A DNA stretch of 22,500 nt from Neocallimastix lanati (nom. inval.) (taxonomy: Eukaryota > Neocallimastigomycota > Neocallimastigomycetes > Neocallimastigales > Neocallimastigaceae). Shown in pieces: positions 9,731-20,435 of this stretch. Below the pieces are notes generated by a model, which saw nothing but the letters and a program-made list of their open reading frames with translations, did not search any database and was not told the DNA's origin. Every line of letters starts with the position of its first letter. Positions within the stretch are counted from its first letter, which is position 1. Where the stretch lies: the NCBI GenBank assembly GCA_016946835.1, contig JACVTC010000001.1, positions 3,230,001 to 3,252,500 of the forward strand, read 5' to 3'. A program made the position numbers and the translations under genes.

Positions 9731-10506
9731 TTTTACTATATTTTTAATATTTTTAATATATAATGAAAAGATAAATTTATATAATTAAATTATCTTTTCA
9801 TATTTTTAATAATTTTTTTTTTAAAAAAAAATCTTTTTATCTTTAATATATTTTTAATATATAAGAAGAAAAGATAAATTTTGATTATTGATTTTATAGT
9901 AAATTAACAATAAATAAATATGATCCTAATAAATATTTAATCAAAAAAATAAATAAATAAATAAATAGGAAGATTAAAATATAAAAAAATATATTATAAT
10001 TAACGTATTTTGTGAAAAAAATTAAAGGATCCAACAGATATAAATATATATTAACCATACCAGAAATATGAAATATAAATAAACAATATCAATATAACAA
10101 TATTAATAAATCACATATAAATTATGAATTATTAATTTTATATACAAAATAAAAAAAAAAAAAAAAAAAAAAAAAAAACTTTTTGAAATTTATTTTTAAT
10201 AAATAATTTCTTTATTAAATTTTATAATTTATTATTAAAATATACAATATATATCTTTTTTTTTTTTTATTTTTTTATTAATTTACTATATTTTTTCTAA
10301 ATAATTAAATAATTTAAATACATTTATATATAATTTAATGAAAACTATTACAGAAATAATTCTTTAAATTTTTAATTAGTAAAAAAAAAAAAAAAAAATT
10401 TTTTTTTCCTTGCTAAATAATATATTATTTACATAAAAATCTTCATATTCTCTTTTTTTTGATTTTTTTGATTTTTTTTTTCTTTCTCAAGTCAATTTAA
10501 TATTAT
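9255..10506. other. AT-rich intergenic region with homopolymers and TTTA repeats
   Basis: It contains T runs (9320-9343; 35 T at 9437-9471), a TTTA tetranucleotide array (about 9564-9620, with two TTAC interruptions), a TA run (9699-9722) and a 30-odd A run near 10150-10178. The open frame 9472-9687 is only translated microsatellite. The last part must hold the 3' untranslated region of the inhibitor gene ending at 10507, but no distinct polyadenylation signal stands out in this composition. Confidence 0.7.
9564..9620. repeat. (TTTA)n microsatellite
   Basis: A nearly pure tetranucleotide array with C interruptions at two regular places, suggesting an internal duplication of a larger block. 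It merges into TTTTA units downstream. Confidence 0.85.
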
Positions 10507-12441
10507 TTAATTACATGAATCCTTTAAAACTAAAGTGTATTCAACCTTTTCAGCATTGTTATCTTCTTCAATCCATGGTTGCTTGTAAATAAATGATAAT
10601 TTTGGTAATTCTTTACCACAAGCATCTTTAGTTTTGAAAAAGAAGACAAAAGTACCCCCAACACCAACCATATCTTCCTCATGTTCATCTTCAGCATAAT
10701 CTTCCTTAATTTTTTCTAAAACACCAGAGGCTGCAATTTCTTCTTCATTGGCTAATAACCAAGAGAACCCAGTAGTTTCATTGCCTTTTAATTCAACTGT
10801 GAAAACTTCATTGTTTTTAATTTCAATTTTTTGTTTTTTATCTTCTACTACTGCTGCTTTTTTTTCACAATCGCCTTCATCTAACTTTAAGGTGTATTCA
10901 ACCTTTACCGGATTTTCTTCTTCATTCCATGGTTGCTTGTAAACATAGTTTAATTTTGGTAATTCTTTACCACAGGCATTGCTAACCTTATATTCAAAAA
11001 TAAATTTACCACCAACACCAACCATTTCTTCATCATGTTCATCTTCTACAAAATCATCTTTTACCTTTTCAATAATGCCTGAAGCAGTAACCTCCTGCTC
11101 ATTTTCTAATATCCAAGAATAACCAGTAGTTGGATTACCTTCTAATTCAACAGTAAAAGTTTCATTATTTTTAACCTCAATTTCTTTATCTTCTTCCTTT
11201 TTGTAGTCTTCATCATCTGTGGAAGCTTCACATGCACTTTCATCAAATTTTAAAGTGTATTCAGCTGTCTTGGCTGGAGTATCCTTTTCCCATGATCTTT
11301 CATAGCTAAAAACTAATTTTGGTAAGGTTTGATCACAAGCATCTTCGTTAACTTCAAATTCAAAGACAAAAGTACCACCAACGCCAACCATACCATCTTC
11401 ATGTTCATCAGTAATATAGTTGTTACTTAATTGTTCAATGACTGGAGAAGCACTAATTTCATCAAGATTCTTTAAAACCCAAGAGTAACCGGTAGTTGGA
11501 TTACCAGCTAATTTAACTTTGAATGGTTCATTGGCCTTAACGATAATATCAGAGCTACCATCGGCTTCCATCATTTTTTGTTGTTTCTTTTCACAGTCAG
11601 CATTTAAAGTAATTTCTGAGGTAGCAGCTGGAGTTTCAGTTTCCCAAGCTCTCTTGTAAGTGAAAGACAATTTTGGTAAAGTTTTACCACAAACTTCATT
11701 AGCCTTAAAACTAAAGACAAAGTTACCACCATTACCAACCATTTTACCAGAATTATTTTTTTTAGCATAGTTTTGTCCAACGAGAACAATAGAAGAAGCT
11801 TCTACTTCAGCTTCATTATTTAAATACCATTGATAACCGGTAGTTGGATTACCAGCTAAATTAATAGTAAATTCAGAGTTTGAGGCAACATCTAATTCAA
11901 AGTTACCACCTTTTTGAGGAACATTAACACTATTATCTGATCCTGTAATTTTATCAATTATTCCTGAAAAGAAATTTCCACTTTATATTTTTTTTTATTT
12001 ATATAAATTTAATTTATATATTTAATTTATATATATTTATATATATTTATATATATTTATATATATTTATATATATTTATATATAATTTTTTTTATAAAA
12101 AAATATAATAAATAATAAATAAAATTATTAAAGAAAATGAAATTATAAATAATTGAAAAAAAAAAAATAAATATATATATATATAAATAAAATAAGAAAA
12201 AAAACAAAAAAAAAAAAAAAAACAAAAAAAAAAAGATTAGTATGAGATAAATTAATATTATATATTTTATATTATTTAATGTTATAATCTTATTTTTAAT
12301 AATAGAAATTTTAAAAGCTATGTATTTTTTTTTTTTATTTTTATTTGTATGTTTGTTATGTAATACATACGGTAATGTAAAAGCATTAGCTGTAGCTAAG
12401 AATAAAATAGCAAAAGTTGAAATGAAAAGATTATTATTCAT
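10507..12441 (-). CDS. Secreted four-domain chagasin-like cysteine protease inhibitor, copy 1
   Basis: Spliced model: exon 1 12441-12371, intron 12370-11981, exon 2 11980-10507, 514 residues. Exon 1 (MNNNLFISTFAILFLATANA...) is a signal peptide, so the product is secreted. Four chagasin (inhibitor I42) domains follow. Each has the three target-binding loops of the family: GNPTTGYxW at 67-75, 183-191, 305-313 and 423-431 (the last is GNETTGFSW); MVGxGG at 104, 221, 343 and 461; and a Trp loop, KRAW 133, ERSW 251, KQPW 372 and KQPW 490. Known: these loops plug the active site of papain-like proteases. Each domain also has two Cys (121/153, 239/274, 360/395, 478/513), probably one disulfide each. 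Domains 2-4 have a strongly acidic stretch (DEHED, EDEHDEE, EDEHEED) before MVG. The ATG has an A-rich leader. An upstream paralog lies on the same strand. Codon use is more AT-rich than in the paralog. The family call is firm; the natural target is unknown. Confidence 0.9.
11981..12370 (-). other. Intron of inhibitor gene copy 1 (390 bases)
   Basis: The donor is GTATGT (12370-12365), the acceptor AAAG at 11981-11982. The intron has phase 2 and is almost pure A/T. The stronger-looking TTTTCAG a few bases further in (acceptor after 11967) does not fit: it would join out of frame and hit TGA within four codons. The chosen acceptor gives LP|GNFFSGI, aligning with the paralog. A plain AAAG acceptor is unusual, so the boundary is moderately certain. 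Confidence 0.65.
12031..12085. repeat. 10-base ATATATTTAT tandem repeat inside the intron
   Basis: At least five successive ATATATTTAT units lie within the intron of inhibitor copy 1. The paralog intron has no counterpart, so the array arose after the duplication. Confidence 0.85.
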
Positions 12442-14203
12442 TTTTAGTTGAAATTATAAATATACAACTTTATATTAATTCTAAAATATTTACAAAATTT
12501 TCTTTTTCTTTCTTTATTATTATAAAAATGATAAAATATAAATTATATAATTAAATATTAATTCAGCTATTATAATGGGTTGAAAAATAAATATTTTTAT
12601 TAATGAAAAACTCTTTTATCCTTTTTATATAAAAAATAAAATTATTATAAAATATATATTATATATATTCATTTAATAATAACCCATTATTAAAATAATA
12701 AAAAATAAAAAAAAAAATATTAAACCAATAGAATAGAATTAAAAAAAATTATATTTATTAAACTTTTTTTTTATTTTTTTTTTTTAATTTTCCTTATTAT
12801 TAGTATTATTTTAATTTAAATAATTAATATTAACCTTTTTTTCTATTTATTATTATTATTTATGAATAACTATATTTATATTAAATATTAATATTTAAAT
12901 ATTAATAATAATAATCGAATAAAATAAAGTTAAACTTTACAATATATGTTTGTGTGTGTAATTGATACGCAATATATATTATTAAATATTAATTTGATAG
13001 TTATTTACATATTACACAATCTATTTAATTTATTATTATTTAATTTATTATTATTTAATTTATTATTATTTAAGATTTATATATTTATTTTATTTATTTT
13101 AAAAAAATGCCGCATAAAAAATTTTTCTTTTTTTTTATTTAATATTTTTATTTTTTTACCACATTTTATATTAAATGACCAATAAAAAAAGAAAAGATAT
13201 TTTTTATAATATTTTATAGAGTAGTAATATAAAAATCAATATAACAAATAATATAAGTAAATAATATTATAAATTATATTCAATTAAACAATTTTTTTAA
13301 ATAATATTATATGTATTAATTATATTTTATATAAAAATATTTATTACTATATATTAATGTAGTACATTTATTTTTTATTTATTTATTTTTTTTTTATTTA
13401 AATGAGTTTCTATTCTATAATATTTTATTTCTTAAATAGATTTTATCTGGTTTAAAGTTGATTAGTGGTGGCAAATCAAAATAATTTTTAGATACTAATT
13501 TTATTAGTTTATGTAAAACTTTCAAAGAATTATTATTATTACAGAATTAAAAAAAATTCCTATATCTAAAGAATTAAATAATGAAAACTAACGGTGGTAA
13601 TGAATTTTAACAATATATATTAATCTAATTATTTAAAAATTAATAAACATAAGAATAGCTATTCTATTATTAAACAAAATAGTAATTTATCTATTCAATT
13701 AATGAAAAAAATATTTTCCAATATGGTGTTAATTAGGTAAATAAATTTATTTATTTATTTATTTATTTATTTAATCAAAGAGTTAAATAAAAAGTGAATA
13801 TATATATATATATTGGAAATTATTAGATCTTTAATAATGTCTAACTAAAAATAAATGTAAAAATTTTTATTGAAAGGCATTTAGTATATATTAAACAATA
13901 ATTGCGGCTGTAAAAATATATATATATATTTAATAAAAGTTTTAATAAAGCCAAAAAAGGATTACAAAAAAAAATATGTCGAAATAATAAAGGTTGTATA
14001 AAATACATAAATTAGTAATTATGAAATTTTCCTTATAAATATAAAAATTAATTTATTTTATATTACTGAATTACTTGTAAAATGATGTTGAACTATTTTT
14101 TTTTTATTTATTATTACTTTTTACACATGATTTATTGATAATAATTAAATTTAAACTCTAAATAACTTTATATTAATTTCATTATTGTTTTTATAATTAA
14201 AAT

Positions 14204-14557
14204 ATTTATTATTTATTATTTATTATATATTATTTATTATTTGTTATTTATTATTTATTATTTATTATTTATTATTTATTATTTATTATTTATTATTAAT
14301 TATTTATTATTTATTATTTATTATTTATTAATAAATACTCTTTTTATTATTTATTATTTATTATTTATTATTTATTATTTATTATTTATTATTTATTATT
14401 TATTATTTATTATTTATTATTTATTATTTATTATTTATTATTTATTATATATTATTTATTATTTATTCAATTATTTATTATTTATTATTTATTATTTATT
14501 TATTTATTCAATTATTTATTATTTAATTATTTATTATTTATTATTTATTATTTATTA
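14204..14557. repeat. Heptanucleotide (ATTATTT)n array, about 350 bases
   Basis: A long array of the 7-base unit ATTATTT with a few imperfect units (ATTATATATT, TTCAATT, AATACTCTTTTT). As the period is not a multiple of three, the frame cycles every 21 bases, giving the artificial 105-residue YYLLFII open frame at 14241-14558, which is not a gene. Confidence 0.95.
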
Positions 14558-14917
14558 ATTATAACTCTGTATTATGGAAAAAAAAAGAAAAAAGATAAAA
14601 TAATAAAAATATATTTTTCATGATTAAATTTCTATAATAGAAAGCTAGATTGATTTAAATTATATATAATTATATATATATTCTATAATAAATCGTAAAA
14701 GATGAAGAAATTAAAAGAAGAGGGAAATCTAACAAAATTTTTTAAAACAATGGTAATGAAGTATGCCAGTTTTTTCAGCATACTGATCTTTTGATCTTTT
14801 ATATTACCAAACTTATCATTATTAGTTTAATTTGTTGAAATTAATAATTTAGACAAAAAAAAAAATAAAAAATAAAAAATAAAAAAAAAAAATAAAAAAA
14901 AAATTAAATATACTATT

Positions 14918-14975
14918 AATTTTATTATTATTTTTATTATTATTATTAATTTTATTATTATTATTATTAATTTTG

Positions 14976-15049
<74 letters not shown>
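14918..15049. repeat. (TTA)n microsatellite
   Basis: A trinucleotide array, interrupted in its first half by TTTTA and TTTTG variants and pure from about 14978 to 15048. Confidence 0.9.
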
Positions 15050-15206
15050 TAAAATAACACCAAATTTTAATTAAATATTACACTTTATATAAAATAAATT
15101 TATATAAAATTTTTTTCTTTTTTTATTTGTTTTAAAACTTATTTTTATTTATTAATTTAATTTTTGAATTTCAAAAATTCAATTATATTGTATATTACAT
15201 TTGATC

Positions 15207-15207
<1 letters not shown>

Positions 15208-15251
<44 letters not shown>

Positions 15252-15310
15252 TTTATTTTATTTTATTTTATTTTATTTTATTTGTTTGTATGTTTTGTTT
15301 TGTTTTGTTT
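15208..15310. repeat. T42 run followed by (ATTTT)n and (TTTTG)n pentamers
   Basis: A 42-base T run (15208-15249) passes directly into about seven ATTTT units and then TTTG/TTTTG units, a graded change of repeat type consistent with slippage and point mutation of one original tract. Confidence 0.9.
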
Positions 15311-15619
15311 TAATACTATATTCTTGTCTATTTTATTTAAAATAACATATATGTTAATATCAATAATCTATATTTAATATTAACATTTTATTGTAATTTT
15401 TTTTTCTCTTTCTTTTTCTCTTTCTTTTTATTTATATTTTATTTTTAATTTATGTATAATTACTAAACTGGTTTTATTTAATAATAAATAAATATCTTCA
15501 ATAAATATATATATGTATTATTTTCTATTTTTATATCCAATTATTTTTTTTTCACCTTCTATATATATATATGTTTATATTTATTATTATTATTATCATT
15601 ATTTAGTATTAAAAAGAAT

Positions 15620-17513
15620 TTAACAACCCTTTAAAACAATGGTATATTCAGCCTTTTCAGTATATTGATCTTCTTCATTCCATGGTTGCTTGTGAACAAA
15701 TTTTATCTTTGGTAATTCCTTACCACAAGCATCATTAACCTTGAAGGTGAAGACAAACTTACCACCAGAACCAAGTAAACCGAAAAGATGTTTCTTTTCA
15801 ATGTATTCTTCATTAACCTTTTCAATACCAACGGCAGCTAATTCTTCTTCATTAGTTAAACTCCACTTGTATCCAGTAGTGATGTTACCATCAATTTCAA
15901 TGGTGAAGGAATCATTATTTTTAACCTTAATTTCTTTAATTTCATCAACATTTTCAGCACAATTGGCATCATCCTTAAGGGTTAAAGTGTATTCAGCCTT
16001 TTCAACGGATTGACTTTCCCATGGTCTCTTGTAACCGAAAACAAGGTTTGGTAATTGTTTACCACAAGCATTAGAGACGATGAATTCAAAGACAAAAGTA
16101 CCACCAACACCAACCATACCTTCTTCATGTTCAGCTTCAATGAAATCTTCATTAACCTTTTCAATAATGCCAGAGCTAGCAAGTTCTTCAGCATTTTCTA
16201 AGATCCAGGAGTAACCAGTAGTTGGATTTCCTGATAATTCGACCTTGAAAATTTCATCATTGTTAACTTCAATTGACTTAGGGGCAACTGATTCATCAGC
16301 AGCTGCATTGTTAGCAGCACATGATTCTTCATCTAACTTTAAAGTGTAGGAAGTAGTTCTGGCTGGAGCTTGATCACCTCTTTGGTAACCGAAAACTAAT
16401 TTTGGTAATTCTTGACCACAAGCTTCACTGTTAACACTGAAAGTGAAGATGAAAGTACCACCAACACCAACCATACCTTTACGGTGTTCATTAATCTTGT
16501 AATTGTTACCTAATAAGTCAATAAGTGGGGAGGCCTTAATTTCATCAAGGTTTTGTAAATTCCAGCTGTAACCAGTGGTTGGGTTACCAGCAATTTTAAT
16601 TTCGAATGGTTGGTCAACCTTAACAGTAAGATCAGAACTACCATCAGCTTCAATTAATTGTTGTTGCTTCTTTTCACAGTTAGCCTTTAAAGTAATTTCA
16701 GAAGTAGCAATTGGGGCATCAGTTTCCCAAGCTCTCTTGTAAACAAAAGATAATTTTGGTAATTCTTGACCGCAAACTTTGTTAACCTTAAAGTTGAAAA
16801 CGAAGTTACCTCCAGCACCAACCATTTTTTGAGAATTCTTCTTTTGAGCATAATTTTGACCAACGAGAACAACAGTGGTGGCTTCAACTTCAGTTTCGTT
16901 GTCTAAGTACCATTGGTAACCAGTGGTTGGGTTACCAGCTAAGTTAATAGTGAACTCAGAGTTAGCAGAAACTTCTAATTCAAAGTTTCCACCTTTTTGA
17001 GGAACATCAACACTATTGGAATTTTTGCCAAATCCTGAAAAAATATCTCTACATTATTAAAAAAAAAAAAAAAAGTATATACATATATATATACATACAT
17101 TTGTAGTTGATTTTATATTATTTGGTATAATATTTTTTTATTGTGTATTTATTTTGGATTATTTATATTGTAAATTAATTTCATTTCATTTTTTTTTATT
17201 CGATGTATGGATTAGAAGTTGATGAATATTTTTTAATTGAAAAATTATATAAATATTTAAAATGATTTATGATAGCGAATAGTATATATAAAGAAAGAAA
17301 AAAAAAATATTATAATTAGATTAAATGTCAATTTTTTGCTATTGATAAATTAATTTCTATATTTAATAATAAAAAAAGGTATATATTTTAATATTTATAT
17401 TGTTATTTATCTTTAATTTAAGAAGGCTTGCTCAATACTTACGATAACTTAAAAGCATTAACACCAGCTATAAATAAGATGGCTAAAGTTGAAATGTAAA
17501 GTTTGCAATTCAT
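15620..17513 (-). CDS. Secreted four-domain chagasin-like cysteine protease inhibitor, copy 2
   Basis: Spliced model: exon 1 17513-17443, intron 17442-17049, exon 2 17048-15620, 499 residues. Exon 1 (MNCKLYISTLAILFIAGVNA...) is a signal peptide and has the same 71-base length as in copy 1. Four chagasin (I42) domains: GNPTTGYxW at 62, 178 and 297 and GNITTGYKW at 411; the GxGG loop at 99, 216, 335 and (LLGSGG) 448; the Trp loop KRAW 128, KRPW 364 and KQPW 477. Domain 2 reads GYQRGDQ, lacking the loop Trp and several neighbouring residues, so this domain may bind weakly or differently. Cys pairs 116/148, 234/267, 352/387 and 465/499, one per domain; the last Cys is the C-terminal residue. The stretch before the GxGG loop is less acidic than in copy 1 (NEHRKG and EKKHLFG in domains 2 and 4). 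Codons use more C-ending forms than copy 1, suggesting higher expression or slower decay. The family call is firm; the target protease is unknown. Confidence 0.9.
17049..17442 (-). other. Intron of inhibitor gene copy 2 (394 bases)
   Basis: The donor is GTAAGT (17442-17437), the acceptor ATGTAG at 17050-17049, phase 2, at the same protein position as in copy 1. A downstream TTTTTTCAG (acceptor after 17035) looks like a better site but would shift the frame and give a stop after about seven codons. With the chosen acceptor the junction reads LS|DIFSGFGK, where F-S-G aligns with copy 1. Confidence 0.72.
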
Positions 17514-18884
17514 CTTTTTTTTTTTTTATTGTTTTATTTTTTTATTGATCAAATTTCTTTTCTTTCTTAATAAATAATTTTATTTTATAAACTATTTTAT
17601 TTATTTCTACTTTTTTTTTTTTTTTTGGTTAATTTTATTTTTTATATATTCAATATAAATAATAATAATAAACCTGTTATTATTTTTATGATAGAAAAAA
17701 AGGGTGAAAGAAAAAAAAAAAATTTTTTTTTAAAAAGAAAAAGGATTCAATTTATATGAAAGTACAAAACAGAATAAAAAAAAAAAAAAAAAAGAAAGAA
17801 ATTTCCTTCTATGTACATATAATAAGATAAAAAATTTAAAAAAAAATTTTTTTTTTAGTTCATTACACTAAACAATACAAAAAAGTACAAAAGAAAAAAA
17901 AAAATTAAATTATTAAAAACTTTAATTTATTAATAATTAATGTTTTATATGAATTTATAATTTTTTATTAATAGTAATAATAATTAAAATCGAATAATAA
18001 TTAAAATTTTTATATTAATTAAAACATAAACATAATAACCAATATATATATATTAATAAATATTATTAAATATTAATAAAAAAAAAAAAAAAAGAAGAAA
18101 TATTAATAAATATTAATAAATAATAAAAATAAATATTAATAAATATTAATATATAATAAAAATAAATATTTATTTTTTTTAATATTTTTTTCTTCTATTA
18201 TTGCTTCTCATATTATTCTTTTAATGTATTAAAATAAATAAAAATGGAAATATTAATATAGAAAATTTTTATATGAAATAAACTTTTTTTTTAAAAAAAA
18301 AAAATTTTTTTTAATATAATATAATTATAGAACAGAATAAAAAAAAAAAATTTTATAATATATAGATTGTAATATAGATATAAATAAATAAAAGTGTAAT
18401 GAACATAATTATGATAAATATTATTTTACTATTTAATTAAAATGATGATCAAGTATAAATATATTATAATAGTAGGAATATTAAAATTTATATATAATTA
18501 TTAAAATAATCAGAATTTCAAAAATGTTAAATAAATGTTAAAATGAATTAAATAGAAGTAAATGTTAATATTTAAAAAATTAATAATTAAAAATTTTAAA
18601 AAAAAAATAAATAATAATAATAATAATAATAAATAAATATTTAAATAATAATAAAAAATAAAAATTTTTTTTTTAAAAAAACTAAATAATCAATTTTAAA
18701 AAAAATTCATTAGTATTTGATGAAATTTATTAAGAGTTACAATATAAATAATTTCATTTTATTTCATTTCATTTTAATTTATTTTTTTTTTTTTTTATAA
18801 ATTTAAAAAACTTTTTTTTTTTTTGTAAAGTGAATAAATGAAACTCTTGAATTGAATTATTTTCTTAATAAATTAGGAATACAT

Positions 18885-18966
18885 TATGAATATATTATGA
18901 ATATAATAAATATAATAAAGATATTAATGAATATAATAAATATAATAAAGATATTAATGAATATAA
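18885..18966. repeat. About 35-base tandem duplication
   Basis: The sequence ATGAATATAATAAATATAATAAAGATATTA occurs twice head to tail, preceded by shorter TATTATGAATA units that resemble its start. The unit is all A/T plus one or two G. Confidence 0.8.
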
Positions 18967-19119
18967 CATTTAGAAATTGACAATTTATTATTAAATAAAG
19001 TTTATTTTTACTTATTTAATCAATGTCTCAAAAAAAAAAAAGGTTTAATGAAGTAAAAAATTTTAATAATAAAAAAAAAAAAATAGTAAAATATTATTAT
19101 TATATAAAGAAAGAATGAA

Positions 19120-19222
19120 TCTCAATAGATATCTATCAAAAGTAATTATTAAATAGTTTATATAGAATGAACTATAATAAATAAATGGATATCCTATCAA
19201 AGTAATTATTAAATATTTAAAG
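19120..19222. repeat. Imperfect direct repeat around GATATC...AGTAATTATTAAATA
   Basis: Two copies (near 19129-19158 and 19188-19217) share GATATC, TATCAAA and AGTAATTATTAAATA with a few differences, about 59 bases apart. The origin is unknown. Confidence 0.5.
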
Positions 19223-20107
19223 AATTAAAGAAGAAGAAGGATTTTCATTATCATATTTTAGTAATTATTGTAGTTCAATTAATGCTAAAGAATATAATAA
19301 AGGCTAGTTAAAACTAATTTATTTTTTCATATAGAACTCATATTATTTAAATTATAAATAAAGATCTTTTTTTTTTATTTTCGTTTTAATCTTATAAATG
19401 AAATGAGATGTAAGCTATAATCATAATTTAAATATTCAAAACTTAATTATAAATAATATATAGTTAAATAAAAAAAAAAAAAACAAGCATGTTAACTGTT
19501 AACTTTTATAAATAAAACCATCTTTTTTAAATGAAACTTTTATAAATGATATATTTATTATTATAATTAGTTTTTATTTTTTTTATATATATTTTTTTTA
19601 ATAATACTTATTATTTACTATTGATGCATTGATTATGACATTTTTTTTTTTATCTATTCATAGTAGTAGTCAATACATGTTTTCTTTTTTTTTTTTTTTA
19701 TCTTTTTACTAGTATTGCTATTACTTTTATTATTATTAATATATTTAGTCATTGTAAATAATTAAACAAACCAGTAAATAGAGAGATATTTATTGTTTAC
19801 TTTTTTTTTTTATTTTTATTTTATTTATATTTTTTATTTATTTTACCTTAAAAAAAATATTATTATTGAAGAATAAATATTTATTAATGTTATAATTATA
19901 ATAAATTATGATTAAGATTATTATGATTATGATTATTAGTATTATTTATTATTTATTATTTATATTATTTATTCTAAATCCACATTTTCGATACATTTAT
20001 TAAATTAAAAAAAAAGAAGAAAAAAAAAAGATTAAAAAGTTAATTATTTAAACTTTTCTTTATTTTATTTATATTTTATATTTACATTATTTAATCAATA
20101 TATGTTG

Positions 20108-20144
20108 TAATTGTGGTGGTGGTGATTGTGTGGTGGTGGTGATT
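20108..20144. repeat. GT-rich direct repeat (GTGGTGGTGGTGATT twice)
   Basis: Two nearly identical blocks of TGTGGTGGTGGTGATT occur head to tail, the most G-rich spot in more than 4 kb of flanking A/T sequence. No open frame or RNA gene is apparent around it. Confidence 0.85.
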
Positions 20145-20404
20145 TTATATAAATATACATTTAATTATATTTATTTATTTATTTATTTATTTATTCTTTT
20201 TTTTTTTTTCTTCACCAAAACTAAAATCAATAAATTTTTTTTCTACGGCCAATAAAATACATTTCTCTAAAACATAAAAATGGAATTTTTTTTTCTTTTT
20301 TAAACTTTATTAAATATAAATAAATATAAAATAATAAATATAAAATTATGTAAACTTTTTTTTTTTTTTTCTGTTCCCTAATAGTTCTGTCATACCTTAA
20401 AAAA

Positions 20405-20435
<31 letters not shown>

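Larger units (their letters stand above)
12442..15619. other. Intergenic region between the two inhibitor genes
   Basis: About 3.2 kb holding the promoter of copy 1 and the 3' end of copy 2. Directly upstream of 12441 the minus strand reads an A-rich leader (CAACTAAAA before ATG). No TATA box can be singled out in such sequence. Features are microsatellites (heptamer array 14204-14557, TTA array 14918-15049, T42 plus pentamers 15208-15310). The stretch 13431-14160 is more complex (for example GGTTTAAAGTTGATTAGTGG) but has no long open frame. Translations such as IPISKELNNEN and NEKNIFQYGVN hint at an old coding relic, without an identifiable family. Confidence 0.6.

Noticed and set aside
10748-10942. 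Plus-strand open frame opposite inhibitor copy 1
   Set aside because: It is the antisense shadow of conserved inhibitor domain sequence; the similar plus-strand frame at 15741-16013 is the same for copy 2.
12067-12441. 124-residue open frame starting with a signal peptide
   Set aside because: Only the first 71 bases are coding. After the GTATGT donor the frame runs into intron sequence and yields Lys/Ile/Phe strings.
13690-13760. Possible ankyrin-repeat relic (IFQYGVN)
   Set aside because: One short phrase resembling a repeat end is too little; no second repeat at the right spacing could be found.
14241-14558. 105-residue open frame rich in YYLLFII
   Set aside because: It is only the translation of the ATTATTT heptamer array; the seven-residue protein period follows directly from the seven-base DNA period.
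15982-16887. Minus-strand alternative frames rich in Leu/Lys inside inhibitor copy 2
   Set aside because: They overlap the four-domain frame, which has clear motifs throughout; they are out-of-frame readings, as is 11604-11789 in copy 1.
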